Origin: UMGS363 sp051881775
GTDB taxonomy: Bacteria > Bacillota > Clostridia > Oscillospirales > Ruminococcaceae
Reading direction: 5' to 3'
Assembly: GCA_051881775.1 (NCBI GenBank)
Contig: JBJEQN010000113.1
Span: 1-34,436 of the forward strand
DNA length: 34,436 bases
Of the stretch, positions 9,109-16,969 are shown in pieces. The translations under genes and the position numbers were made by a program. The notes beneath the pieces were generated by a model. It was not told the DNA's origin. It saw nothing but the letters and a program-made list of their open reading frames with translations, and ran no database searches. Numbering within the stretch: position 1 is the first letter of the stretch; the number at the start of each line of letters is the position of its first letter.

Positions 9109-9137
9109 ATTATATAAAATACTATTGCTTTTTTCAA
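9109..9137 (-). promoter_or_regulatory. Sigma-A promoter of the GH51-GH5-GH5-GGDEF-DUF4380-GH3-xylA operon
   Basis: Read on the minus strand this is TTGAAA (9137-9132), exactly 17 bp, then TATAAT (9114-9109). The predicted start is near 9102, giving a leader of about 50 nt before the GH51 ATG. The -35 touches the proximal operator copy at 9137-9151. Confidence 0.75.
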
Positions 9138-9316
9138 TATAATATCCTGCTAAAAAACTGACTTATCCTGCTATAACGGTTTTGCGGTCAAAAAAATGCT
9201 GCAAAATATTATTGTGTTTTGCTGCCCTACTGACTTATCTTGTCAAAATGCTGACTTATCCTGCTTTAGAGCTTCCAAAAAGCAAGATAAGTCAGCGATA
9301 ATGCAGAATAAATCAT
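9137..9316. repeat. Operator array of a 15-bp motif at 21-bp spacing
   Basis: The motif CTGACTTATCCTGCT or a one-base variant occurs at 9158-9172, 9230-9244 and 9251-9265 on the plus strand, and inverted (AGCAAGATAAGTCAG) at 9281-9295. Degenerate copies (10 of 15 bases) lie exactly 21 bp closer to each promoter, at 9137-9151 and 9302-9316, and each overlaps its -35 by one base. The 9230 and 9251 copies are also 21 bp apart. Each promoter therefore has a strong distal and a weak proximal site in the same orientation relative to transcription, with the distal site ending 20 bp from the -35. Two-turn direct repeats abutting the -35 are typical of AraC-family activators, and such a gene lies at 10865-11656; that assignment is an inference. 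Confidence 0.75.
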
Positions 9317-9344
9317 TGTAAAGTAATTTTAAATGGATTATGAT
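9316..9344 (+). promoter_or_regulatory. Sigma-A promoter of the sugar-binding protein gene
   Basis: TTGTAA (9316-9321), 17 bp, TATGAT (9339-9344). The predicted start is near 9351, giving a leader of about 50 nt. The -35 is imperfect and the proximal operator copy abuts it, as expected for an activator-dependent promoter. Together with the operator array and the minus promoter this explains most of the 351-bp gene-free stretch 9052-9402. Confidence 0.65.
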
Positions 9345-9402
9345 TAATTTACAAGGTTTGAACCGAAACGCATTACATTTAATTTTGACGAGGTGAACTG
9401 AT

Positions 9403-10809
9403 ATGAAAAAAGAAACTGCAAAAAAATTATCCCTTGTATCAGCCATTGTACTTATGGCATCATCTGTGGCCGCCTGCGGAAACGGCGGCGGAGAAGAGAC
9501 CACGACCACAGCCGAAACCACTACCGCCACAATGAATGAAGAACAGGCTGCTGTTGTAGAGCAGATCGAAGTCGAAGCGGAAAAGCTTGAAAACCCGACG
9601 CTCAAATTCTTTTCATTCTGGGATATAAATCCCACCCCGGGAGAGCCTGTGCCCGTTGCACTCCAGCTTTTCCAGACTAAGTACGGCGGAAAGATCGAAT
9701 TGGTCCCTACGACCTGGGAAACAAGATATAATGATCTTGCCACCAAGGTTTTAGGCGGCGATTCACCCGATATGTTCTCTGCCTGCGACCTTGACCTGTT
9801 CCCCGGAAAGGTCGCTGCCGGAATGTTTGACCCCTTGGATGATTATCTCGATTATGATTCCGATGAATGGTCGGAGGGTGCAAGACAGATCAATGAAATG
9901 CACTCCGTCGGCGGAAAGCACTACATTGCCTGCGCCTCCACAAGTACAGGTATGGTAATGATATATAACAAGCGCACCATTGAAGAAAACGGACTTGACG
10001 ATCCTGCCGAGCTTGCTTACAACAACGAATGGACATGGGATAAGTTCAAGGAAATGTGCTATGCCTATGCCGATAAGGATGAGGGAAAATATGCAGTAGG
10101 CGGCTGGTGGTATGAGCCGGGTATGATACTTACTACAGGCGTTCCCATTATCGGAATGGAGGACGGAGTTATTGTCAATAACCTTATGAGTCCCGAGGTC
10201 GAGCGTGTTCAGAATCTGTTTCTTGAAATGAAAAATGCCGAGGTAATGTACCCCTATGCGGAATATGACTGGACTGTAAAGCCCGAGTGGATAGGCGAAG
10301 GCAAAACTCTCTTCTATCCTATCGGAAGATGGGGACTTCTTGAACCCGACCTTTCCGCATACGGCGAGCCGGACGAGATAATGTTCGTTCCTACTCCCCG
10401 TGACGAAAGCGCAGACGCATGGTATCTTACCGCTCACGGCGGCGTTGACGCATACGCACTCTGCAAGGGTTCAAAAAATCCCGAGGCTGTTGCCGCATAT
10501 ATCAAGTGCCTCCAGGTACAGGTGAATGATGAGAGCGTTCAGTCTATAAACGAGGAACAGCTCCGCAACGAGTATAAATGGAACGATGATATGATAGAAA
10601 TGGACAGATATATTGCCGAACTTACAAATGCTCACCCTGTAGTTGATTTCTATGTTGCTGTAAATACCGATGTGACTGATCTGCTTTACAACAGCGTAAA
10701 GGATTCAAGCTATAACGGTACAGACTGGTATTCAACTCGTGACGCTCTTAATGATGCGGTGCAGACAAACGTTGACGCAATGAACGAAACTCTCAAAAAT
10801 TTAGGTTGA
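9403..10809 (+). CDS. ABC sugar-transporter solute-binding lipoprotein
   Basis: This 468-aa protein has a lipoprotein signal ending SSVAAC (Cys25), then a Gly- and Thr-rich linker (about 26-45). A family-1 extracellular solute-binding fold follows: LKFFSFWDINPTPGEPV, KYGGKIELVPTTWETRYNDLATKVLGGDSPDMF and WTWDKFKEMCYAYA. The many Trp and Tyr residues suit oligosaccharide binding. No permease or ATPase gene is next to it, so it must use membrane components encoded elsewhere; the permeases at 26175-27576 have their own binding protein. It is divergent from the hemicellulase operon with a mirrored operator layout, so it probably imports arabinoxylan or beta-glucan oligosaccharides cleaved outside the cell. 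The ligand is not readable from sequence. Confidence 0.9.
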   Translation: MKKETAKKLSLVSAIVLMASSVAACGNGGGEETTTTAETTTATMNEEQAAVVEQIEVEAEKLENPTLKFFSFWDINPTPGEPVPVALQLFQTKYGGKIELVPTTWETRYNDLATKVLGGDSPDMFSACDLDLFPGKVAAGMFDPLDDYLDYDSDEWSEGARQINEMHSVGGKHYIACASTSTGMVMIYNKRTIEENGLDDPAELAYNNEWTWDKFKEMCYAYADKDEGKYAVGGWWYEPGMILTTGVPIIGMEDGVIVNNLMSPEVERVQNLFLEMKNAEVMYPYAEYDWTVKPEWIGEGKTLFYPIGRWGLLEPDLSAYGEPDEIMFVPTPRDESADAWYLTAHGGVDAYALCKGSKNPEAVAAYIKCLQVQVNDESVQSINEEQLRNEYKWNDDMIEMDRYIAELTNAHPVVDFYVAVNTDVTDLLYNSVKDSSYNGTDWYSTRDALNDAVQTNVDAMNETLKNLG

Positions 10810-10834
10810 TTTGTGAGGAAAAATATTATATAAT
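10806..10834 (+). promoter_or_regulatory. Possible internal promoter for the AraC-family gene
   Basis: TTGATT (10806-10811) overlaps the stop codon of the binding-protein gene and is followed after 17 bp by TATAAT (10829-10834). The start would be near 10841. This could give the regulator a basal supply independent of the operator array. The region is AT-rich, so a chance match is possible. Confidence 0.45.
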
Positions 10835-10864
10835 AAATACATAGTATATCGGGAGGTGTGAAAA

Positions 10865-11656
10865 TTGCATATCAATAATATAGGCTATAACCATTGCCAT
10901 GACGCTGATTTTCAGATACAGCGCCCCACAGGTTCCGGCGACTATCTTATGCTTCTCCTAAAAACTCCTGCAATTTTCACGCTGAACGGTGAGGATATTA
11001 TCACAGACCCCGATTCGTTCATACTGTTTCGTGAGGGTACTCCCCAGCTCTACCGTGCATACGGTGCGCAGTTTTCAAACGACTGGTTCCATTTAAGTAT
11101 CTATGATGATGAAATGAGGTTTTTTGAAGCGCTGGACATTCCTTTTGATACGGTAACGCCTATCGGGAACCTGAACGGATTATCGCTTATCATCAAGAAT
11201 ATGTGCTATGAGAATTACTCGTCAAATCTGTATAAGACGGATTCTGTGGAGCTGTATATGAAGCTGTTTTTTATAAAGCTCAGTGAGAAAATACACGCCG
11301 CAGGAAATGACGGCTCGGCTTCTTATTATGATAAGATGTCTATACTCCGTTCGCAGATATACAATATGCCTTATCACGACTGGAACATTGAGGGGCTTGC
11401 ACATCAGCTTACAATGAGCAAATCCTATTTCCAGCATTTATACAAAGAAATTTTCGGCATAAGCGTTATGAACGACGTTATCCAGAGCCGCATCGAACAT
11501 TCAAAGTATCTGCTGTCAACAACGGATATACCTATCACTCAGATAGCGGAAATGTGCGGATATAAATGCGAGCTGCATTTTATGCGTCAGTTCAAAGCGA
11601 GGATGCATATGACCCCGTCCGAATACCGTAAGCATATTGCGGACGAAGAAAAATAA
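10865..11656 (+). CDS. AraC-family transcriptional regulator
   Basis: The 263-aa protein has a cupin-like N-terminal sensing half (IQRPTGSGDYLMLLLKTPAIFTLNGEDIITDPDSFILFREGTPQLYRA) and a C-terminal double helix-turn-helix of AraC type from about residue 170: LAHQLTMSKSYFQHLYKEIFG and then ITQIAEMCGYKCELHFMRQFKARMHMTPSEYRKH. It starts with TTG, supported by GGGAGG about 8 nt upstream and by the sensible N-terminus. It lies 55 nt after the binding-protein gene and before GH1. It is the obvious candidate to bind the 21-bp-spaced repeats at 9137-9316 and switch on both divergent operons when a plant-sugar ligand is present (inference). Confidence 0.93.
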   Translation: MHINNIGYNHCHDADFQIQRPTGSGDYLMLLLKTPAIFTLNGEDIITDPDSFILFREGTPQLYRAYGAQFSNDWFHLSIYDDEMRFFEALDIPFDTVTPIGNLNGLSLIIKNMCYENYSSNLYKTDSVELYMKLFFIKLSEKIHAAGNDGSASYYDKMSILRSQIYNMPYHDWNIEGLAHQLTMSKSYFQHLYKEIFGISVMNDVIQSRIEHSKYLLSTTDIPITQIAEMCGYKCELHFMRQFKARMHMTPSEYRKHIADEEK

Positions 11657-11694
11657 ACTTAAAAGATTCTTGGGTTTTTCATACTTCTCCTAAA

Positions 11695-11728
11695 TAAAGC
11701 CGTTCTGTGTTCTCACCGGGCGGCTTTA
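11695..11728 (+). terminator. Weak hairpin between the AraC gene and GH1
   Basis: TAAAGCCG (11695-11702) and CGGCTTTA (11721-11728) form an 8-bp stem with an 18-nt loop, followed by a T-rich stretch that is not a clean T-run. It could be a partial terminator or a 5' structure that reduces GH1 expression relative to the upstream genes. No convincing promoter was seen in the 105-bp gap. Confidence 0.35.
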
Positions 11729-11761
11729 GAATTATCTTTTAATTGCGAAAGGAACGATTTT

Positions 11762-13108
11762 ATGAGCTTCAGAAAGGATTTTGTATGGGGAGCGGCTACT
11801 GCTGCCTATCAGATAGAGGGCGCTTTTGACGAGGACGGCAAGGGCAGAAACATATGGGACGAATTTACCCATACCGAAGGCAAAATTTACGACAACAGCA
11901 CAGGGGATATTGCCTGCGACCACTATCACCGCTATAAAGAGGACGTAAGGCTTATGGCGGAGCTTGGGATAAAGGCATACCGCTTTTCCATATCGTGGAG
12001 CAGGATACTTCCCGACGGCACGGGTGCGGTAAATCAAAAGGGCATTGACTTTTACAATGACCTTATAAACGAGTTGCTGAAATACGGCATTGAACCCTAT
12101 GTTACGCTGTATCATTGGGATCTGCCATATGCCCTTCACCTTAAAGGCGGCTGGCTGAACGATGATATTTCCGATCATTTTGAGCAGTACACAACGATCG
12201 TTGCGGAAAACTTCGGCGACAGAGTAAAGAACTTTATCACCTTTAACGAGCCGCAGGTTTCCACAGGCTGCGGATATTTTGAAGGCTGTCACGCTCCGGG
12301 ATATAAGCTTGCGGACAAAGAACTCCTGCACATCTGCCATAATATTTTAAAAGCTCACGGAAAAGCAGTAAGAGTGCTCAGAAGAATTGTTCCCGATGTA
12401 AAAATCGGTTTTACCTCAGCCTCAAGCCCGCTTGTTCCTGTGTCGGATAATGATGTTGATGCTGCAAGAAACGCATTTTTCAGCAGCGGAAAGGGACATT
12501 TCATATTTTCCGAAGCCTTCTGGCATGACGCTGTTGTATTCGGAAAATATCCCGATGCTGTGCTTAATGCTTATGGCAATGATTTCCCGAAAATAAATGA
12601 GGGAGATATGCAGCTCATTTCCGAACCCATTGATTTTATAGGACTGAATATCTACACGGGTTCTTATGTAAAAACCAATAAGGACGGCTTTGCCGAAAGA
12701 GTGCCTTGCCCTGCCGGACACCCTCGGACGGCTATCGGCTGGGATATAATTCCCTCGTCGATCTATTGGGGAACGAAATTCTATTATGACAGGTACAAGC
12801 TGCCTATATTCATTACCGAGAACGGAATGTCCGCTCACGACTGCATCTCCCTTGACGGCAAAGTACACGACCCCAACCGCATAGATTATCTGAACCGCTA
12901 TCTCCTTGAACTGAGAAGAGCAGCAGAGAACGGCGCTGATATAGGTGGATATTTCCAGTGGTCGCTTATGGATAACTTTGAATGGGCAAAGGGTTACAGC
13001 GAGCGTTTCGGCTTGATATATGTTGATTATCCCACGCAAAAACGCATTGCAAAGGATTCGGCATACTGGTATAAAAATGTAATTGATAATAACGGCGAAA
13101 ATCTATAA
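11762..13108 (+). CDS. bglA: GH1 beta-glucosidase, cytosolic
   Basis: At 448 aa this is the full length of bacterial GH1 enzymes and has all hallmarks: FVWGAATAAYQIEGA at the N-terminus, RFSISWSRILPDG (74-86), the acid/base Glu163 in TFNEPQ and the nucleophile Glu353 in ITENGMS. The C-terminal GGYFQWSLMDNFEWAKGYSERFGL contributes to the glucose-binding site. There is no signal peptide. It cleaves cellobiose and related beta-glucosides inside the cell, completing the work of the GH5 enzymes and the importer. GAAAGGA lies about 8 nt before ATG. The lack of a phospho-beta-glucoside motif was not tested residue by residue, so 6-phospho-beta-glucosidase activity is less likely but not excluded; the absence of PTS genes argues against it. 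Confidence 0.95.
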   Translation: MSFRKDFVWGAATAAYQIEGAFDEDGKGRNIWDEFTHTEGKIYDNSTGDIACDHYHRYKEDVRLMAELGIKAYRFSISWSRILPDGTGAVNQKGIDFYNDLINELLKYGIEPYVTLYHWDLPYALHLKGGWLNDDISDHFEQYTTIVAENFGDRVKNFITFNEPQVSTGCGYFEGCHAPGYKLADKELLHICHNILKAHGKAVRVLRRIVPDVKIGFTSASSPLVPVSDNDVDAARNAFFSSGKGHFIFSEAFWHDAVVFGKYPDAVLNAYGNDFPKINEGDMQLISEPIDFIGLNIYTGSYVKTNKDGFAERVPCPAGHPRTAIGWDIIPSSIYWGTKFYYDRYKLPIFITENGMSAHDCISLDGKVHDPNRIDYLNRYLLELRRAAENGADIGGYFQWSLMDNFEWAKGYSERFGLIYVDYPTQKRIAKDSAYWYKNVIDNNGENL

Positions 13109-13113
13109 TAAAG

Positions 13114-13155
13114 AAAACGGGAAGTGTGGTTTTTGACGCTTCCCGTTTTTTATTT
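13114..13155. terminator. Bidirectional intrinsic terminator
   Basis: AAAACGGGAAG (13114-13124) pairs with CTTCCCGTTTT (13139-13149) around a 14-nt loop and is followed by a T-rich run. On the opposite strand the A-tract gives a T-run, so it can end both the GH1 gene (plus) and the CocE-like gene (minus). Confidence 0.85.
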
Positions 13156-13157
13156 TT

Positions 13158-14975
13158 TTATGCTTTATCCTTTTTTGGTGGGATAACAGGCAAAAGAAGA
13201 TAGGGCCTTTTACCTGTTTCGGAATATACCGTTGTGGTGCCGGAAAACTCTTTTCGTTTCATATCCATATTATGAGTATACATCGCATTTCCTGCCCACA
13301 CTTTTTCATGGGTAAGAATTCTGAACAGCTGCTTCATCGGAAGTGCTCTGAACATTCCTATGATCAATTTTGGATTCTTAAAATAATGACTTATATCTAC
13401 TTTGCTTTTCAAACCGGGAGCAGAAAATCTGAAATCTCTTCCTCCAATGTTTACCCCAAGACGGTAACCTTTGGGTATAATGATCGAAGTGAGCCATATT
13501 TCGATATTCATTTGAACTTTCTCGCCTTCCTTCAAAGGCTGAAGCTCGTCATGAGTATGATAGGGACGGTATGGGAGGCTTTTCTCTTTATCCATCTTTC
13601 TATGTGATGCTCTTAACCAGCCTGTTGCAATAACGCCATGGGGATCATTGGCGGCAACCAATGATACATCATTTCCATTTGGGTCAAGAACCCTTATCGT
13701 AAGAAAAATGTCTGCATCTTTGGTTGAGGAAGATATTAACATCGATGCAGCTGCAGGTCCGGTAATTTCAAGCTCTTCTGCCAGAGGCTCCGTGAAGAAA
13801 TTTATTCCCTCACTGTCTGCTTTAAATGAAAACCGGAAATCATCGCTTTCATCGGTTGAAAGGCTGCCGTTTTTATGAAGATAAAATTTTGTCCATTGCG
13901 TTCTTGCGATAGGCCACTCCTGTTCATCTCTGTCGGTAAAAGAACCGTCAACATTTCTAAGTCTAAGATGTACCGGAGCACGATTCCAGGTGCCTTTTCC
14001 TTTCAGATAGTGATCCAGAAATGCTTGCTGCATTGTCCTGCCATAATCGGTGTAAAACTCAGTAAAATGCTCCAGCCCATGGATCTCCAAATATTTTTCT
14101 TTAGAAGGGATCGTCAGATATCCTTCTGTATTGCCGCGAAGGTGCAGAGCGTTTCCACCCCAGTTTCCGCAAGATAAAACAGGAATTTCAATTTTTGACA
14201 AATCGATAAGCCTGCGCTGATAAACATCCGCATTTATCAATTCGTTTTCTTCGATCTCTTCAAAATAGTTTCTCCTGTTCTTAATGAGCTCTTTTTTTGT
14301 AAGGGTTTTGGGTCCCGACAAGTAGTCCTCGGAGATTTTTCCGACCTGCCCGTATTTCCCAAGGCCATTTTGTACCGAGGCGACCTGAAGCGGATACCAG
14401 GCATTTACAAAATCAGACCCAATGCCGCCGTGTCGTGCAAATTCTCTGTAAAGATCACATGCACCCTCGAATGGGATGATCGCTTTAAGATGAGGAGGAC
14501 GTTGTGCAGCTACTGCCCATTGCATAATAGCATAATAAGAGATCCCAAGCCCAGCTATATTTCCGTCACACCAAGGCAAAGAGGCAATTTTCTCAATGCA
14601 TTCGGCATAATCTTTAGCTTCCCGGATCGTCCAATTGTCAATGACCCCTTCCGAGCGTCCACAGCCACGGGAGTCGATTTTTGCAATTGCATAGCCTTCA
14701 GGAATCCATTTTTCAGGATCTACTGTTTCCCAATTCATATATTTTCCGCTGGTGCCTTTGAGGATCTCCGGATACTTTTCTTTAATATCGTGCCAGAACA
14801 AGCTATATCCTTGAGAGAAATGCATCCCTTTGCTGTAAGGCCCATAAGTCGTAATACACGGATATTGCCCTTCCTTGTCAGGGCGGTAAACGTCATACCG
14901 AATAATTGTATTGTCACGCAGCACAACTTCACAATCGAATTCTATAATCATTCCATCACGGTTAACAGTTTTCAT
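13158..14975 (-). CDS. CocE/NonD family alpha/beta hydrolase
   Basis: This 605-aa protein has no signal peptide. Its N-terminal alpha/beta-hydrolase domain carries VLRDNTIIRYDVYRPDKEGQYP, the conserved DSRGCGRSEG (101-110) and the likely nucleophile Ser146 in GLGISYYA. The helical cap with WYPLQVASVQNG and the C-terminal jelly-roll from about residue 380 match X-Pro dipeptidyl-peptidase/CocE-type hydrolases. Typical substrates in the family are esters or proline-containing peptides; the substrate here cannot be told. Its own promoter and a terminator isolate it from the neighbouring genes. AAAGGTG precedes the ATG at short spacing. Confidence 0.88.
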   Translation of the reverse strand: MKTVNRDGMIIEFDCEVVLRDNTIIRYDVYRPDKEGQYPCITTYGPYSKGMHFSQGYSLFWHDIKEKYPEILKGTSGKYMNWETVDPEKWIPEGYAIAKIDSRGCGRSEGVIDNWTIREAKDYAECIEKIASLPWCDGNIAGLGISYYAIMQWAVAAQRPPHLKAIIPFEGACDLYREFARHGGIGSDFVNAWYPLQVASVQNGLGKYGQVGKISEDYLSGPKTLTKKELIKNRRNYFEEIEENELINADVYQRRLIDLSKIEIPVLSCGNWGGNALHLRGNTEGYLTIPSKEKYLEIHGLEHFTEFYTDYGRTMQQAFLDHYLKGKGTWNRAPVHLRLRNVDGSFTDRDEQEWPIARTQWTKFYLHKNGSLSTDESDDFRFSFKADSEGINFFTEPLAEELEITGPAAASMLISSSTKDADIFLTIRVLDPNGNDVSLVAANDPHGVIATGWLRASHRKMDKEKSLPYRPYHTHDELQPLKEGEKVQMNIEIWLTSIIIPKGYRLGVNIGGRDFRFSAPGLKSKVDISHYFKNPKLIIGMFRALPMKQLFRILTHEKVWAGNAMYTHNMDMKRKEFSGTTTVYSETGKRPYLLLPVIPPKKDKA

Positions 14976-15007
14976 TTTTTCACCTTTTAGCGCCTTATTA
15001 TATGTTA

Positions 15008-15036
15008 ATTATACCACGAAATGAGGTGATGTTCAA
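15008..15036 (-). promoter_or_regulatory. Promoter of the CocE-like hydrolase gene
   Basis: Read on the minus strand: TTGAAC (15036-15031), 17 bp, TATAAT (15013-15008). The predicted start is near 15001, giving a leader of about 25 nt. Confidence 0.65.
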
Positions 15037-15043
15037 GTGCTTA

Positions 15044-15400
15044 TTAAACTTTCACATATAGATAAGTGCTTCCCCACTTTGCCATTTCATAATAGATATT
15101 AAGCATTGATTTTCCTGCTTCTGTCAAAGAATACTCTACACGCAATGGCACCTCATTGTATTGCTTTCTCTCTACAATTCCACGTTCCTCTAAAATTTTC
15201 AAGGTTGCGGAAAGCATTGTGTTGGTAATTCCGTTCAGATTCTTTTTCAACTGACCAAATCTCAGCTGATCCGTTTTTTCTAACTCATATATAACTCGGG
15301 ATGTCCATTTTCCGCTCAGAAGCTCCAGCGTTTTTGAAACAGGACAGTTTTCTTGCGGAGTGTCATTTTTGATATATTCCCGGAATTCTTCAAAAGTCAT
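15044..15400 (-). CDS. HxlR-family transcriptional regulator
   Basis: This 118-aa winged-helix protein has the HxlR pattern: CPVSKTLELLSGKWTSRVIYELEKTDQLRFGQLKKNLNGITNTMLSATLKILEERGIVERK and VEYSLTEAGKSM. A single Cys in the N-terminal CPVSK is where redox or electrophile sensing occurs in relatives such as YodB and HypR. The start at 15400 (ATG) is preferred to an upstream TTG because GGAGG lies 10 nt before it. The gene is divergent from a nitroreductase, the usual arrangement for an HxlR repressor that controls its neighbour and itself. Confidence 0.93.
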   Translation of the reverse strand: MTFEEFREYIKNDTPQENCPVSKTLELLSGKWTSRVIYELEKTDQLRFGQLKKNLNGITNTMLSATLKILEERGIVERKQYNEVPLRVEYSLTEAGKSMLNIYYEMAKWGSTYLYVKV

Positions 15401-15431
15401 TGTTTCATAACCTCCATGGTACAAAAAATAA

Positions 15432-15460
15432 TACTTGGTAAGTATAAACTGCGTACTTGC
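15432..15460. promoter_or_regulatory. Candidate HxlR operator sites
   Basis: TACTTGGTAAGTA (15432-15444) is a palindrome with 5-bp arms around 3 bp. A half copy, TACTTGC, starts at 15454, 22 bp further on, and overlaps the nitroreductase -35. TACT...AGTA sites are known for YodB/HypR-type HxlR proteins. The assignment is by position and resemblance. Confidence 0.5.
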
Positions 15461-15485
15461 TATATAATAAAATATATAGTATAAT
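15457..15485 (+). promoter_or_regulatory. Nitroreductase promoter
   Basis: TTGCTA (15457-15462), 17 bp, TATAAT (15480-15485). The -35 overlaps the second TACTTGC half-site. The -10 lies in the 15-bp palindrome GTATAATTATTATAC (15479-15493), shared with the opposing promoter. Confidence 0.65.
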
Positions 15486-15486
15486 T

Positions 15487-15515
15487 ATTATACCAACATA
15501 TATATTCAATGTCAA
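15487..15515 (-). promoter_or_regulatory. HxlR gene promoter, perfect consensus
   Basis: Read on the minus strand: TTGACA (15515-15510), 17 bp, TATAAT (15492-15487). It faces the nitroreductase promoter and shares the palindrome at its -10, so the two initiation complexes should exclude each other. The transcript would start near 15480 and run through the candidate operator at 15432-15444. Confidence 0.7.
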
Positions 15516-15536
15516 TAAATTCGGAGGCTATTTATT

Positions 15537-16055
15537 ATGGAATTACTGAGTGCTATTTTATCAAGGAGAGCTGTACGTTCTTACAAAAATATTGCCGTAG
15601 AGGATTCACAGCTGGAGCAGATCCTTAAAGCCGGTTGTGCCGCACCTGTCGGCAAGAATCTATATGACCATTTAAGAATTACGGTCGTTCAAAACAAGGA
15701 TATTCTTCGTTCAATTTCCGAAGGATTAAAAGCGAATATGCAGGTGGATTTTGACCCATTATACAATGCGCCTGCGTTGATACTTGTTTCAACGAAAAAG
15801 ATGCCTTTTCCCAATATCGAATATGCCGACGCAGGCTGCATTATGCAGAATATGATGCTTGAAGCAACGGAACAGGGGCTTGGAAGCGTTGTTATATGGG
15901 GCAGCGCTATGGTTGTAAACGCTGTACCCGATTTAAAGAAAGCGCTCAGCATACCCGACGATTATACCGCTGTGTCGGGTATTGTTATCGGCTATGCAGG
16001 AGAAGCGGTCGAACCAAAAGAACTTACTCTTTCCATTCATGTGGACAGAATATAA
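15537..16055 (+). CDS. Nitroreductase-family FMN protein
   Basis: The 172-aa protein matches nitroreductases: ILSRRAVRSYKNIAVEDSQLEQILKAGCAAPVGKN binds FMN phosphate near the N-terminus, and ADAGCIMQNMMLEATEQGLGSVVIWG is the conserved central helix and loop. It is a small, dimeric, cytosolic NAD(P)H-dependent enzyme reducing nitroaromatics, quinones or other electrophiles; the natural substrate is not known. GGAGG lies 9 nt before ATG. It is divergent from HxlR and 15 nt ahead of a broken NmrA-like gene. Confidence 0.93.
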   Translation: MELLSAILSRRAVRSYKNIAVEDSQLEQILKAGCAAPVGKNLYDHLRITVVQNKDILRSISEGLKANMQVDFDPLYNAPALILVSTKKMPFPNIEYADAGCIMQNMMLEATEQGLGSVVIWGSAMVVNAVPDLKKALSIPDDYTAVSGIVIGYAGEAVEPKELTLSIHVDRI

Positions 16056-16070
16056 AGGAGGCCTTGATAA

Positions 16071-16931
16071 ATGGTTTTAGTAACAGGAGCAAGCGGACAG
16101 GTAGGAAAACACCTTTTGCGGTCGCTGTCTGCCAAAGGAATTGAAACCCGTGCCTAGATACACAATAAACAAAATGAAGAAGCTGTGCTTGCAGAAGGCG
16201 CATCCTAGGTGTTTATCGGAGATCTGACTTCTCATAAAGATGCTGCCAAAGCTATGAAAGGCATTGACACTGTTTATTTTATTTGTAATGCGTTTAATCC
16301 GCAGGAGGATGAGATCGGAGCCGAGCTGATAAAATTAGCAAAAAGCATTGGCAATATCACATTTATCTATCACTCGGTCATGCATTCTTTGCTGTCGGAT
16401 ATGCCTCATCACAAAAGGAAGCAGGAAGTCGAAAAAACTCTTGTGGATTCGGGTATTCCTTATGTGATAATTCAGCCAACTGTGTTTATGCAGATGCTGA
16501 CGCCTGCTATTAGATCGTTAAAGAAGGTCGGACCCTTTGTACAGAAATTCTACACCTCCGACAAGACGAAAATGAGCTTTGTTGATATGAAGGATTATGC
16601 CGACGCTGCTGCCGAAATAATTTCTTCCGGTGCATATACTTACGGAACTTATGAATTCAGCAGCAAGGGAGCATACTCTCTGTCTGATATGGAAAGCATA
16701 CTTTCAGAGCTTCTCGGTCGAAAGGTCACAAGCAGCTTTATCAGCGATACGGATTTTTTGGCAGCAGCACATAGAGATCCCGACAGCTATGCAGGTCAGA
16801 CGGCTCTTGCTATGTTCCGCCATTACAACGAAAACAGCTTTTGTGGGAACGCATTTACACTGACAAATATTCTGGGACGTGATCCTGTCACGATCAGCGA
16901 ATTTTTGCAAAAGGCTTTGCAGAGCAAATAA
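16071..16931 (+). pseudogene. NmrA-like NAD(P)-binding protein, broken by two in-frame TAG codons
   Basis: Translation from ATG 16071 gives the dinucleotide-binding start MVLVTGASGQVGKHLLRSL. TAG codons then appear at codon 29 (16155-16157) and codon 46 (16206-16208), after which the same frame continues without any frameshift to TAA at 16931 (287 codons in all). The rest, including VFIGDLTSHKDAAKAMKGIDTVYFI, YVIIQPTVFMQMLTP and FVDMKDYADAAAEII, is a normal NmrA-like/SDR quinone or azo-reductase-type sequence. AAAGGAGG lies 9 nt before ATG. Restart at GTG 16209 would lack the GxxGxxG nucleotide-binding motif. The methyltransferase at 32083-32748 ends with TAG, so TAG is a real stop here. A pseudogene in an early stage of decay is most likely; sequencing error or readthrough are alternatives. 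Confidence 0.8.
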
Positions 16932-16969
16932 GCATTATACACGTTTCCCTAAAATTATATGTTTATCAA

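Noticed and set aside
16155..16208. Genome-wide reassignment of TAG as a sense codon
   Set aside because: The methyltransferase at 32083-32748 ends with TAG at its family-expected length, and other genes use TAA or TGA normally.
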